Of a stretch of 64,000 bases of DNA, positions 1 to 12,023 are shown piece by piece; the first letter of the stretch is position 1; each line of letters starts with the position of its first letter. Position numbers and translations under genes: made by a program. Where the stretch lies: positions 1,054,001 through 1,118,000 of the forward strand of contig CALSFV010000021.1 of NCBI GenBank assembly GCA_943737045.1, given 5' to 3'. Below the pieces are notes generated by a model. It had not been told where the DNA came from. It was given only the letters and a program-made list of their open reading frames with translations, and did not search any database. Source of the stretch: Parapristionchus giblindavisi (taxonomy: Eukaryota > Nematoda > Chromadorea > Rhabditida > Diplogasteridae).

Positions 1-751
1 AATTGCTCGACTATTCAAAGAAATCAGCATAGAGTGTTTCTGCCTGTCAATCCAAAAAGGGCGATAATACTGATAATGAGAAGCAAAATAATAAACAATA
101 TTACACAAGAAAGTTCAAAATTGTTTGAGGCAAAACAAAACAAAGTTTCGTTTAATTATTACAAACACCAAGTTGTTTTGAGTGACTCTGAAGCTTCACC
201 AACTTTTTGAGGTAAATTTTAATCGATTTTTAAAGGAAAACTTGATCGGCTTTTGAACATTAGGGACCCGATTTGTGCGCTCACGTATGTGGTCGGGCTA
301 TCGTTCGTTTAGTTAGTTTATTCCACAAGACAATCTCTGAACAGTTGAATCCCCTCCTAGAAGATTTTGCAATGTTTTCGTGGGTTATTTGACTGTTCTT
401 ATCAAGTTTCTTTTTTTGGACGTTTTCTTGAATAGAGAAGAATTCTCACACAAGCCGAAGGGGGGGGTAGCACTTGTCTGACAAAAAATAAATAATTATT
501 ATTATATTGTGGATATCAGGGCTGGGATTTTTTGTTTGGTATTTTTTTGTTTTTTGGTTTTTTTTGGGGTTTTGAGAATTTTTTGTTTGGTATTTTTTTG
601 TTTGGTTTTCTTCAAAAACCAAAAAATAACAACAAAAAAACTGATAAAGAAAATTTACACAAATTTGCTTGAAAAGTTAGTTTATGATCAGTTTTGTTGT
701 TCATTTTTCACCGTAAGACAATATTGGTGAGTGTAATATTACGGAATAGTG

Positions 752-1118
752 TTAAAGAAGGAGAACTTTTTTCTTGAGTGACTATATTTTTCAGGCAGGG
801 CTATAGATGACATCTACCTGAATACAAAAGCAATATTATCTCAAATTATGGATGCCTCGGGATACCGTAATCCGAGCTGAATATTCGTTGTTGCGCCAAG
901 AAAATGCCAGGGGACAATGCGGCCTTTCGAATTTGAAATCTGAATCTAGAGAAAAATGCAAACGGGAACCGAACCCGCGTGGTGCGGTTACAAGCGCTGA
1001 TTACTAACCACTGAGCTACACGGGCAACGCTTTTGGCCCCCCACAGAATGCCACATAATTGGTCCCACGTTCTTCATGATAATAGCGCACCCTCAATTTC
1101 CTGATTCCCCTACTTTAA
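752..1118. mobile_element. 367-bp TTAA-flanked miniature transposon with tRNA-like core (copy 1)
   Basis: Both ends are TTAA, and the left end continues AAAGAAGGAGAAC while the right end reads CCCCTACT before TTAA. The interior aligns along most of its length with the 371-bp element at 11232-11602, including the segments 'ACAAAAGCAAT' and 'GTAATCCGAGC' and a tRNA-like stretch. The copy is more decayed than the one at 11.2 kb. TTAA target duplications are the hallmark of piggyBac-type transposases (family knowledge); no transposase is encoded here, so it is a non-autonomous copy. Confidence 0.75.
958..1025 (-). pseudogene. tRNA-Thr-like sequence inside TTAA element
   Basis: On the minus strand this reads like a tRNA: an A-box (TAGCTCAGTGGTTAG), an anticodon-loop-like CTTGTAA (anticodon TGT, Thr) and a B-box (GGTTCGGTTCC) with a pairable T-stem GCGGG/CCCGT. 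The acceptor stem does not close, so it is not a working tRNA gene. The same segment recurs inside the related element at 11.4 kb, so it travels with the transposon. Confidence 0.6.
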
Positions 1119-1650
1119 CTGATCAATAAAATGCTGCCGATAACAAATCGATAACGAATTTATCTTCTATGTTTGTTTTAGTTGTTGATTTTAAGAATTT
1201 TGATTCCGAATAAAGAATAGTTGCTATTTAAAGGAAGAGCAACACGAGATAGAGTTAAAATTTTCTCGGAAACGTGGGGAAAAAATCAATTATATTATTT
1301 TTTTTGTTTAATTTTTTGGTCGAAATAATTTTTTGTCCCAGCCCTGGTGGATATGAAGATACCCCTGCTTTGACCCCTATGCATATGACATGTGGACAGG
1401 ATAAATTATTATTATGGAAAAAAAATGAAAACATGGGCGATATCGGAGCGGTGATTGTTTTGCTGTTCTATAATTTGTAAACTGGAGCGTGGAATTAATT
1501 CGATTTCCCTCATAGAAGAAATCATTCAATGTCGGCTTTCAGACATGAACTAACTCCTACTTCTTTTCAGTCAATGGGACTGCTCTTCGAATTCAAGATA
1601 ATAATACTGTGACGCATGCTCAAAGGTCATGCAGAAGAGGGTATTTCTTA

Positions 1651-1839
1651 CACTCAGAAAAATGAAGTGTTAATATGAACACCCATAGGTGTACCGGGTG
1701 AAACTGTAATCCCCAATGTGTTCTAATTAACACCTTTTGGGGTGTAAATTGGAAAAAGGTGTAAATTGGAACACATGGAGGTGTTCAATAGAACACATCA
1801 AAAAGCTGCATAGATTTTTTACACATTTTTTTCTGAGTG
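1651..1839. mobile_element. 189-bp TA-flanked miniature inverted-repeat element (Tc1/mariner type)
   Basis: The left end reads TA then CACTCAGAAAAATG and the right end reads TTTTTTTCTGAGTG then TA, giving terminal inverted repeats next to a TA dinucleotide. The inside repeats 'GGTGT' and 'GAACAC' words. TA duplication and CACTCAGAAA-type ends fit a Tc1/mariner-derived MITE. There is no coding potential. Confidence 0.75.
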
Positions 1840-2832
1840 TAACTTTATTAAACGTACGGTTTAATTGATAGTACTCTTTTTTTGGCACAGGCTATTTTGC
1901 AATTCAAATACACACTCATTATGGCACAGCGATCTGATTGAATTATTGTGTACTATTCTAGTGTGAGAGTGCGTTTAACATTTCTGTCTTTTCTCATGCC
2001 TCCTGTATCACGGATGCGGATATCAAAGTATCATGATTGACCGTGCAGAAGAATATAATAGTGGAGAACGAGAGGGGAGAAGAGAGTCCAAAATTCCTGT
2101 GCCAAAAAACAGAAAGTACCGTTTAATTATCATCGATAAAGAATTAGCAAAGAATTCTCCAACAATATACCAATTGCGTAATAAAATCCTAATGGCGACC
2201 CAGATGACCCTAATCGGCTGAATTAAGTTATTTAAATGTGAAAATTAATAATAAAATACCTTCAGAGATATGTATCCAGTGTGTGCAGACGCATAGTACA
2301 AGTAGATGATGATAGCGGCCTTCTCCGCCTTCCCTTCACTATTTCCACGACCCTGTTTCCTCGTTCTGCTCATAGATATTTAGGAATCCAACTATTTCTA
2401 TATTTTTTCGTTTTTTTTATTTATTCGAGTAAAAATAAAGTGTCAATCATTCAATTTATTCGTATCACAAATAAATAGAGTGTGATCACATTTGATATTC
2501 AGTATTATAGAATTAAAACTGTCCGAACAATACAAATTCCGCTCTTTGCCGCGCAATACTCAGACTCCGCCCACTTCTTCGCGCGATATACCTTTTTCTC
2601 TTATTTTATCGAATTTTATGGCGTTTCCTCATCATATCACAGGACTTTCAATAAAAATAAAATTATATGCATTGAAAAAACATTCGAAAAAAAATTTCCG
2701 AAAATTTGGAGTGCGTTTTTCTCAACGGTGGAGAAGTTTACTATATTCGGCATTTGTGTGTGCAAAACTTTTGTAATTCTATAATAATGACAGCGTTGGG
2801 ATCATAAGTTCGAAATGAATGTTGATGTTTTG

Positions 2833-2985
2833 CAGTTTACAGTTTAATGACCTTTATCATGTACAGAACCATTGGGGAGGAATGACCTTTATCATGTACA
2901 GAACCATTGGGGAGGTTGCCGTACCATTGGGGAGGTTGCCGTTAAACGACTGATTAGTCTGGGCGTGCTGGGGTCCCTAAGGTGC
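2833..2985. repeat. Repeat with internal tandem duplication, inverted copy at 61.2 kb
   Basis: A segment of about 38 bp ending in ACCATTGGGGAGG is duplicated in tandem, and its last part is repeated a third time. The continuation (GACTGATTAGTCTGGGCGTGCTGGGGTCC) has a clear reverse-complement counterpart at 61165-61265. This is a dispersed repeat of unknown class. The surrounding 2.0-3.2 kb holds only short open frames without recognisable content. Confidence 0.6.
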
Positions 2986-3239
2986 TGAGGTGCTGAGGTA
3001 ATGTAGATGTAACAGAAGATAAATATATTAATATGGCATTAGAAGACAATCCTCATTTAATCATTGTTACAATTTCCGAAGACACAAATCAAATAAAAGA
3101 GTGTAGAGGATTTAAAGGATCTCTTGCGGGTAATATATCCCTGCAGGTACTTTTACATCCCCTCGTCTTCTATTTAGTGGGGAAGGTGCTTGGAGATGCA
3201 TTGAGTACAAGGGTCATTGAAAAATAATCATAATATTCT

Positions 3240-3810
3240 CTAATCAACCACATCCCAGCATTCATCATCATTACCATGCATCTCTCTTGCTGCCATGCGT
3301 ACACTGCCCTGAAGATCTTCAAACTCGTCAATCATACGATCAACAATCTTCCTATCTATCTCCCCTGGGTTCGCCCGTCGAAAATCCTCAAATTTGCGCC
3401 TAAATATGGTGCGTATCGCGGGTAAACGCTTGTCCAAGAATGCTATGGCGGGAACTAAATTGCGCTTGAACAAGTATAAGCTATCGAGACTTCTAAAGGA
3501 CGAGCGCGGCTCTCTCAGGTCGCAGTAGGCTTCGATCGTAGGAGCGGCTGCCAGCTCGTCTTTACTGGGACCCGTGTCGTTATACGATTGCCAAGGGCGC
3601 AGTGGCCCAAATCGCACGTAGCTCAGCGAGCCCTATGGTAGCCACGCTTTCTCTGATCAAAAAGACGCGTAGACCTCGCACAGCGCCGTGCCGAAAATTG
3701 TTGCCTGTTAGGTTTTCGTAGTCTCGAGGGGTTAGGCAGGTAGCGGCTATCTTGGCTATTTCATCGTCGACGTCGAACGTCGAAGATGACGTGGTCGCGT
3801 TAACTCGGTC
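3240..3810 (-). pseudogene. Unrecognised GC-rich coding remnant, frameshifted
   Basis: The minus strand carries two overlapping open frames that together look like one acidic/basic helical protein. The upstream frame follows a splice acceptor (TGCTCAG) near 3816 and runs through 'DVDDEIAKIAATCLTPRDYE'. The downstream frame runs through 'FEDFRRANPGEIDRK' to a stop at 3240. They overlap at 3580-3617 in different frames with no intron long enough to join them. Base composition is much more GC-rich than the flanks. I do not recognise the family. It could be a decayed gene, a sequencing frameshift, or two exons of an incompletely understood gene. Confidence 0.4.
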
Positions 3811-5420
3811 CTCTGAGCATGAACGAAATAAAAATAATGAAAAGTCATTCTGCACAATTAAGACCCATTTTTTCGTGCGATGTAATGCATGCAAATGCAA
3901 GACCAACCACCAATTTGATGAATAAAAATGATGAGAATGAATCGAATGCATTATTTTGAGCGAATGAATACTTAATTATAATAATGAAGTCGTCGCACGA
4001 CTTTTATTTCATTTTCATTTTGAAAATCATTTCGCACGAATGCACATTTGCGGATCCCTAGTTTGTACGAGGTTTTCGTTTGTTCCTTTTCGTCGATCTT
4101 CTTATCATTCTTTATTCGAAATGTCTCAAAAATATATTGATTCTTAGAAAATAATCAATAATCGAACATGCAAAGAGTGATATAAAGAATCACACAAAAA
4201 GAGGCATTCGTACTATATTTCACAGCAGAACCATAGATCAATGCTTGACTACCAGGATGAATACTACTTGGTTAATATAAGTTAATATTAGTGTAATTAT
4301 AATGCGAAAGACTGCTAATAACAATATATTTCTGATATATATTTATTCAAAAGTGTCGCATAGCATCCACTCCATAATCTGTTACTTGAATACTTTCTAC
4401 GACTACATCGACTAGTGTCTATCGATATTGCTTATGTGTAATTTTAAATTTCAAATTAAAATGCAAACGCGGCTTTGTGACAAATATTTATTCAAAAAAC
4501 ATCTCAATTAATCACGGACGCGGGACATAAAACGAACATAGTAAGTAGGGTTCTGGGGAAGTTAGTACAGGGAAGATTTAATTCCAGGCGCTTGTACATA
4601 TCCCCTGTCATTCCTCCGAAGGAGTGCTGACAGGAGTGAGTGTGCAAGAACCATAGAATAGTCTCTCGGAATCAACCACGTCCCGTGCATCTATTATAAC
4701 AAAAAGACCAGGAATTAAAAGGTTGTCCAGGAAATGAATTTAAAGGAGGCCAAGAAAAATTGATCTCTCCAGTGACCGTAGAAAGTGCATAATTGCACTA
4801 GAAAAGAGTAAACATATGACAAGTTATCTGTAAGGACCAAACAACCACTTCAAATATGAGTGGGAAATTGGATTTTCAGGTTCATATGTATGGTGGGTTA
4901 CAAAGAACCCGTCATATGTTTCTCATTAGGGAAAAGTTGTCCATGAAAAGTGTAAAATGGTTCTCGTGTAGCAAAAAATCATCCATTCTCTGTAAAACAT
5001 GATTTATTATAATTGAATAGATATTGAACAAATTAGAATCCGAAGATCTCAAAGATGAGAGATCAAAAAACAGTATAATGGATACAAAAAATAGTGGAAA
5101 AGAAATAGATAACTTACGTTTTTGATGCAGAGTGGATGAAATAGACCAACCTTCCATCTATTTTATATGCATCATAAAAATGATTTGAATACTTTATTCC
5201 ACGTAGATTCATTCTTAATTCTATTTCATTTGCAAATTGCTTATGTGGAAAATTATGTGGACAATAAAATTTGCGTAGTGCTAGATTAACTAATGAATGA
5301 ATGATTTGTATATTCTTTCAATGATCTAATTACATTTGAATCAAGCCATGTATGCAATATTATGAACAAAAGAATTGTCTTTATTCAATATTCAAGACTA
5401 ATCAAATCTAATTATGTGAG

Positions 5421-5427
5421 TATAAAA
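5421..5427 (+). promoter_or_regulatory. TATA box of MSP1
   Basis: TATAAAA lies 36 bp before the ATG. It is followed at 5429-5443 by a perfect small hairpin, CCACG-CAATA-CGTGG, before the start codon. Both features are kept in all three MSP copies (TATAAAA at 11033-11039 on plus, 20647-20653 on minus). Confidence 0.6.
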
Positions 5428-5462
5428 ACCACGCAATACGTGGACTAGTCACAATTGTCGTC

Positions 5463-6043
5463 ATGGCTCAGTCTGTACCTCCCGGAGATATCGCCACTCA
5501 ACCCGGCAGCAAGATCGTCTTCAACGCTCCTTATGATGACAAGCACACCTACCACATTAAGGTTAGTCCTAAGATCAAGCTTAAGATCTTAAGGTGTAAT
5601 ATCTTAAGATTTTATGGTCTTAAGGTACCTTACCTTAGGTTACCTGAGGTTTAGGATTTTGGGTATTGTGAGGTCATGAACAAATGTTGATCTTTTAATC
5701 TTCAGGTGACAAACTCTTCAGCTCGTCGTATCGGATGGGCCTTCAAGACCACCAACATGAAGAGACTCGGTGTCGACCCCGGATCAGGAGTTCTCGACCC
5801 CAAGGAGAATGCCCTCATCGCCGTCTCCTGCGACGCCTTCGCCTACGGACAGGAGGTACAGTATCTTTTCATTATAGTAGATTGCAATTACTGTTTTCTT
5901 CCGTTCAGGACACCAACAACGACCGTATCACCATCGAGTGGACCAACACCCCCGATGGAGCCGCCAAGCAGTTCCGTCGTGAATGGTTCCAGGGAGACGG
6001 TATGGTTCGCAGAAAGAACCTCCCCATCGAGTACAACCCCTGA
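5463..6043 (+). CDS. msp: Major sperm protein 1
   Basis: MSP forms the filament cytoskeleton that drives crawling of nematode amoeboid sperm, and when released also signals oocyte maturation (family knowledge). Three exons fit with exact phase: 5463-5561 (33 codons), 5706-5855 (50 codons), 5909-6043 (44 codons plus TGA), giving 127 residues, the standard MSP length. It starts [10 protein letters not shown] and ends [11 protein letters not shown], both family signatures, with '[11 protein letters not shown]' in the middle. Introns have GT-AG ends. The first intron is full of CTTAAG/TTAAGATC words. The gene faces MGCC-A. Protein sequence appears identical to MSP2 and MSP3. Confidence 0.97.
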
Positions 6044-7101
6044 AAAGATAAATGATTGTGTATTTTAACGTGTGCAAATCACATGGCAAAGAAAAAAAGA
6101 ATTTGACAAATGACAATGAGACAAATGATTGTCTAGCGTAACTTGGGAAGGATTTGCATGTTACATATTATCATTTAAAAAAATATAGACAATTATTTGA
6201 TGTATAGCTGGTATAGCCTGGTTTAGGTTGAGATATATCAATATCATATCAATACCATATCAATATGATTCAATATCATTGTCTTCATTCTTTCGAAAGG
6301 ATGCAAATCTACCGATGGATGTCATTCCCGTCGGATATATCTCAAAATTTCACAGTTTTCACTGTAAAGTCACAACCATAGTAGTCTGTAACATAGATGA
6401 TAGGAGGTGAACACAAGAACATAAGGTGAATGGAGAAATTTCATGGCAACCCAGCTACGAAACACCCATTAGCTGATAAAATAGTTCAATGTCAAAAAAA
6501 TGTCAATAAGGTTTCATTGATATCATGTGCTACATATCGGGTATCGAGTAAAATGATATCACTTGAATATGTTCTCAACGAAGATAAATAGTGCACCGGC
6601 ACAGAAGAGACGAACCGCTCACTACTGAGATAAAAGCCTAGAATGTTGTGGGGTGAATGTTTTCCAGCATAAGGGAATTCAGCCAGAATCGAACCAGATC
6701 AAGGATCAGTCACTGTTCTAAACTGGTCGTATCCAAATCTCATGTATTATCCTTGATTGCCTTACTGTTTACCTTACTGCCCTTCCCTGACATGTGAGTT
6801 TGAACCTCAATCATAGTAAGTTCGGAGATCGGTGCACGGTGTCGGAGCTCGAAGGTTGAAGCCAGATCAGTAGGATCGGAGCTCGCGGTGTTTAAGCTCA
6901 GAGGTTGGTGCCGGGGAAGAATGGCGGGAGGTGGAAACGATAAGGATTAATGTCTAACTTTTCCTTTTGTGGTTCAGCTTTGTTCAATAGACTCGTTCGG
7001 AAATGTTTTTAGCAACTAAACACAAAGAATCTATCAAATCACATTTATCTCATCATTGCATTCTCAATCATTCATTCATTCGTCCAATCAGACATTATCG
7101 A

Positions 7102-8556
7102 TCAAGCCTTGAGATTGAGCTGTGATCTGCCACCTCCAGCAATCGATGAAGGGTTAGTGCCAATCTACAAATTATCGATTATTATTCGTATTTAAAAAAT
7201 AGTTATCAATGGTTGTACACTTATGAAACATAAGATCACAACAGTAATCCTCCAATCAATAATCTACAGTATACCTCTCTTATCTCAGTGTACGCCCATT
7301 GCGAGATGACAATACCGTCCTTGACATGATTGAAATAACACGATTTTCGATCGATTTAGACTCGCTACAGTATACCTGGTACAGGATAGGAACGGCTTGA
7401 ACCCTTCTGCAAGAACAGTTGATTTCGGAAACTTAACATTGAATTTGAAAACCTTGGGATATCCATCATTATTGTCGACTGATCTTGCGGATTTAACCGA
7501 TTTAAGAACCGATTTAGCTTCAGATGGAATATTCTGGAAATATAATCAGTTCTTGATACTTTTCTACCGTAGTATACAGTATCCCTGTCATTTCTAGTTC
7601 ATGATAAAAGTATTGTTGATAAAGTTGATATTTGATAAAAGTTGATAAAAGTTGACATAGTTGATAAAAGTTTTTCATAAAACATAAAGCTATTCACCAA
7701 AGGAGATGCTAAATCGTTCGGAGGTGACGTTGACTCCTTCTTCTTCTTCTCTCTAACTTTATCTTTCTTTGACTCCATCGATTCGGACTTTCTGGGCTCC
7801 TGCTTTTCAATCTTCTCATTAGTCTCAGGCTCCGAATATTTCGGTACGGGAACAATATTGGGCTCATCTTTCTTCTTCTTCGGCTTGTCTGATTTCTTGA
7901 CTTCTGGAATATCCGGTTCAGCCTTATTTTCTGATCCATTAATTTCTGCCTTCTTCTCTTTCGTTTTCTCATCTTTCTTCTTCTTATCTTCATTGGCTTC
8001 TTTTTGCTTAAGCTCCTTAGGTTCAATATAAATCGAGTCTTTAGAATTCAATGCCTTCTGATGACTGTTTTCGTTGAATACGGCAATCTGTGGCTTAAAC
8101 AAATGTCTTATTGCAAGATACACAGGTCTCTGATACTAAGTCGACTTCTAGGATACTTAGGATTACCTATTAGCTAGTTAGATCTTACTTTGCAAAAGGA
8201 GAGGTGGGGGGGGGGGGTAATAGTGGAGTCGGTTACGGCAATAGTGGAATCGTATAAATATAATGAGTTGATTAGTTTTCCATAAGTAAAAAAAAAGGTC
8301 GTTTTGGAGTATTTCTCACCGGGCGTAGTTCCATGAGCTCCAGGAGTCCCAAAAGCTCTGGGTTGAGTGGCACTCGTCTTGGCCAATTTCGAACTGTCGC
8401 CGCTCTTGTTCATAGTGTTCCCTTGTGCCAGCTTCTGAAAATTCGATTGTTAGGTTTTTGTACACGTATATTTATCAGTGCATCACTTAGTCTTTAACAG
8501 CTGAGAAATCTTTTAAAAAATCAATAGATCTCCTTCTTCTTGGAGCAGCAGCCCAT
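7102..8556 (-). pseudogene. MGCC-A: decayed member of the lipidated MGCC family
   Basis: This has the same seven-exon layout as MGCC-B and MGCC-C but with several lesions seen directly. The exon 1 donor after MGCCSKKK reads GAG instead of GTG. Exon 3 has lost 5 bp near its start (CGAAAACAG against CGAACACGTGACAG). Exon 5 has lost part of its end. The exon 6 acceptor reads TTTCAA instead of TTTCAG. The last exon lacks four codons of the ADLL motif and stops with TGA. The long lysine-rich exon 3 is still open (about 7685-8115), which is why it looks like a gene. It converges on MSP1. Confidence 0.75.
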
Positions 8557-9127
8557 GATTACTGTTTATGACTATTGATTGATTATCGGCTTCGAGTGAA
8601 GTGAGAATTCTGAAACGAAATTTTCAATCCTTAGGGTACTTACCTACACAGATAAGCATTTTACTTTACTGGGCACTTAGGATCTTCATTTTTTGATAAG
8701 TTGTGTGGAAGACTGATACAAGGCGATTACGCAACTAAAAAACAGGGGTCATTTATCACAATTCTGAGATAATTGACAAAACAACGTGTGTGTGAATTAC
8801 ATATCGTGAACTGACTTTATTTTTCAAACTTGCGATTAAAAATCCGTGCTTGGTCAATTCTCGTGTAACTCGACAAGAAAAATTTTTGAAGGCCATTTTC
8901 AGCTACCGTAACCCAGCTACCGTACCACATACCGTAACCCTACCGTACCAATTTTGCTCTTTTTTCAAACTTTTGATTAAAATGCTGTTTTTCGTCTCTA
9001 CTTGGGTAACACGACGAGACAAATTTTTCTAGAACATTTTCAGCTGCCGTAAGCCATCTACCGTAGTACTGCGTTAACGCAAACTGACTTTATTTTTCAA
9101 ACTTGTGATAAAAATTCCGTGCTTAGT

Positions 9128-9322
9128 TTTCAAACTAGTAGTTTACTTATATTTCCCACTAGCCGTAGATTTGCAAGTCTACGGCTAGTAAAAAGTAAGT
9201 TTACTAGAAGTGGTGTATAATACGGTAATGCATTTCGTCAAATGTTCTTTCACTAGTAGTAAACTAACAGTAAACTGCTAGTCTCTGACGTGACGTAAGT
9301 AAACTACTAGTTTGGAAATACC
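9128..9322. mobile_element. Foldback element with ACTAGTAGTTTACTT words
   Basis: The ends TTTCAAACTAGTAGTTTACT and AGTAAACTACTAGTTTGGAAA are inverted repeats, and a second hairpin (CTAGCCGTAGATTTGCAAGTCTACGGCTAG) lies inside. The core GTGGTGTATAATACGGTAATGC...CGTCAAATGTTCTTTCAC is shared with elements at 26.0 and 58.3 kb whose repeated words are different. Confidence 0.7.
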
Positions 9323-11032
9323 GAGAAAGAGTGGCTCAACTAATTCACAAAATCTAGGACAACATTTGAAAGAGATTTTCGTGTGTTCATTTTCGTCGAT
9401 CTTCTTGTTCAAAAATATATTGGTTCTTAGATTATAATCAATATTCGAACATGCAAAGAGTGATATAAAGAATCATTAAAAAAGAGGCATTCGTACTATT
9501 TCACAGCAGAACAATTGACCAATGCTTGAATACCACTATGAATACTATTTGGTTAACATACGTTAATATTAGTGCAAGTACAATGCGAAAAACTGCTAAA
9601 AACAATATATTTGTGACATTTATTTTTTCAAAAAGTGTGACACAAAATCTATACTATTTCACTCTTACTTGACTGCTTGATACTTGTAGTACTTGAATAC
9701 TATTTAAGAACACTGTCTATCATATTATTGCTTAAATGTAATTGTAAAATTGTAATTATAATGTAAACACGGCTCAAAACATCATATTTGTGACAAATAT
9801 TTATTCAAAAGTGTTACATCTCAATTAATCACGGACGCGGGACCTAAAACGAACATAGTAAGTAGGGTTCTGGGTAGTACAGGGAAGATTTAATTCAAGG
9901 CCCTTGTACATATCCCCTGTCATTCCTCCGAAGGAGTGCTGGCAGGGGAGAGTGTGCAAGAACCATAGAATATTCCTCCTCCGACAGTCGACAACTGATA
10001 ACGATACTCAACTACGAGAGTAGTGAAAAAGACCATGAATTAAAAGGCTGTCCAGGAAATGAATGAAGCATAGACCAAGAAAAATTTCATCTGGAGAGAG
10101 AAAGATTCCTCTCTCCGGGGGGGGGGGGGGTTCAGGGCAAGTTAGTACTGGGAGGATTTATTTCCAGGCGCTTGTACATATCCAACTGTCATTCCTCCGA
10201 AGGAGTGCTGACAGGGGAATGAGCACAATAGCACAAAAAATAACACGAGAAGATGACAATACGATCGTCGGAATATGAAGACAGCTCATCGAAACCGCAG
10301 CTTGTTCAGAAAATTGCCATGAATGAAAAAAAAAAGGTTGTCCAGGAAACGACTTTAAAGGAGGCCAAGAAAAATTGATCTCTCCAGTAACAAGAAGCCG
10401 CAAAAAGTGCATAAGTGCACAAGAAAAGAGAGATATATGACACGTTATCTGTGAGGACCATTACAAAAAAAATAAAAAGTAGGAAAATGATTTTCTGGTA
10501 TTTTTGATAGCTTGATTCTTACAAATAACCCGTCATATGCGTTTCTCATTAGGGAAAAGTTGTCCATGAAAAATGTAAAATGGTGATCGTGTCGAAAGAA
10601 AGATCATCCAGTCTCTGTAAAACTTGATTTATTATAATTGAATATAAATGAAACAAATTCGAATCCCAAGATTTCAAGAACATGAGATTAAACAAAGAAA
10701 AGATAGTGGAAAAGAAATAGATAACTTACGTTTTTGATGCAGACTGGATGAAATAGACCAACCTTCCATCTATTTTATATGCATCATAAAAATGATTTGA
10801 ATATTTTATTCCACGTAGATTCGATCTTAATTCTATTTCATTTGCAAATTGCTTATGTGGAAAATTATGTGGGCAATAAAATTTGCGTAGTGCTAGATTA
10901 ACTAATGAATGAATGATTTGTATATTCTTTCAATGATCTAATTACATTTGAATCAAGCCATGTATGCAATATTATGAACAAAAGAATTGTCTTTATTCAA
11001 TATTCAAGACTAATCAAATCTAATTATGTGAG

Positions 11033-11039
11033 TATAAAA
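11033..11039 (+). promoter_or_regulatory. TATA box of MSP2
   Basis: TATAAAA at the same spacing from the ATG as in MSP1, followed by the same CCACG-CAATA-CGTGG hairpin. The whole 300-bp upstream flank is nearly identical to that of MSP1. Confidence 0.6.
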
Positions 11040-11074
11040 ACCACGCAATACGTGGACTAGTCACAATTGTCGTC

Positions 11075-12023
11075 ATGGCTCAGTCTGTACCTCCCGGAGA
11101 TATCGCCACTCAACCCGGCAGCAAGATCGTCTTCAACGCTCCTTATGATGACAAGCACACCTACCACATTAAGGTTAGTCCTAAGATCAAGCTTAAGATC
11201 TTAAGGTGTAATATCTTAAGATTTTATGGTCTTAAAGAAGGGGACCCACGAGTTTTTTCGTGACTAAACTGGCCAGGTAGAACTATAGATCACATCTCCC
11301 TGTATACAAAAGCAATTTTCTCTAAAATTTTAGGTGCGCGGGAATGTCGTAATCCGAGCATAAAGTTCATTGATCCCCCAGGGAAAGGCGCGAGTTTTTG
11401 AATTTGATGGATAAAGATAAAGAAAATTGCAAACGAGAATCGAACCCACGTAGCGCGGTTACAAGCGCTGACTACTAACCACTGAGCTACACGCTCTACG
11501 CACCCACTCGATCATATCTAATAGAGAATATAATTCCACTTCCTATGCCCCATATTCTTCTTGTCAAAAGTGCACTCCAAATCTCGTGGGTCCCCTTCTT
11601 TAAGGTACCTTACCTTAGGTTACCTGAGGTTTAGGATTTTGGGTATTGTGAGGTCATGAACAAATGTTGATCTTTTAATCTTCAGGTGACAAACTCTTCA
11701 GCTCGTCGTATCGGATGGGCCTTCAAGACCACCAACATGAAGAGACTCGGTGTCGACCCCGGATCAGGAGTTCTCGACCCCAAGGAGAACGCCCTCATCG
11801 CCGTCTCCTGCGACGCCTTCGCCTACGGACAGGAGGTACAGTATCTTTTCATTATAGTAGATTGCAATTACTGTTTTCTTCCGTTCAGGACACCAACAAC
11901 GACCGTATCACCATCGAGTGGACCAACACCCCCGATGGAGCCGCCAAGCAGTTCCGTCGTGAATGGTTCCAGGGAGACGGTATGGTTCGCAGAAAGAACC
12001 TCCCCATCGAGTACAACCCCTGA
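11075..12023 (+). CDS. msp: Major sperm protein 2
   Basis: Exons 11075-11173, 11686-11835 and 11889-12023 encode a 127-residue MSP identical in translation to MSP1; seen differences are silent (for example GAGAAC against GAGAAT). Intron 1 is 512 bp instead of 144 bp because a 371-bp TTAA-flanked element is inserted at a CTTAAGG site; the uninterrupted site is visible in MSP1. The splice signals are untouched, so the gene should still work. It faces MGCC-B. Likely sperm-specific, as for the family. Confidence 0.97.
11232..11602. mobile_element. 371-bp TTAA-flanked miniature transposon in MSP2 intron 1 (copy 2)
   Basis: Compared with MSP1, the insertion replaces TTAA by TTAA-element-TTAA, a clean 4-bp target duplication. 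The terminal inverted repeats AAGAAGGGGACCCACGAG and CTCGTGGGTCCCCTTCTT are perfect over 18 bp. A tRNA-like segment lies at 11429-11497 on the minus strand. The perfect ends suggest a recent insertion, younger than the segmental duplication. Confidence 0.9.
11429..11497 (-). pseudogene. tRNA-Thr-like sequence inside TTAA element (copy 2)
   Basis: The minus strand has an A-box (TAGCTCAGTGGTTAGTAG), a CTTGTAA anticodon-loop-like stretch and a canonical B-box (GGTTCGATTCT). Acceptor stem ends do not pair well. This is the better-preserved of the two copies. Confidence 0.6.

Larger units (their letters stand above)
4070..8740. repeat. Segmental duplication, unit 1 (MSP1 plus MGCC-A)
   Basis: About 4.7 kb that matches 9370-14410 in order and orientation, and matches the inverted unit ending near 23.85 kb. 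Shared landmarks are the 'CGTCGATCTTCTT' left edge, the 'CGGACGCGGGACCTAAAACG' block near 4.5/9.8/23.8 kb, the MSP promoter and gene, the long downstream spacer and the MGCC gene. Differences between units are small indels and transposon insertions. Confidence 0.8.

Noticed and set aside
958..1025. Functional tRNA gene
   Set aside because: The acceptor stem does not pair and the segment is copied within a transposon.
2482..2784. Two overlapping 94-100-residue frames
   Set aside because: AT-rich, overlapping in two frames, no splice or domain support and no paralogue.
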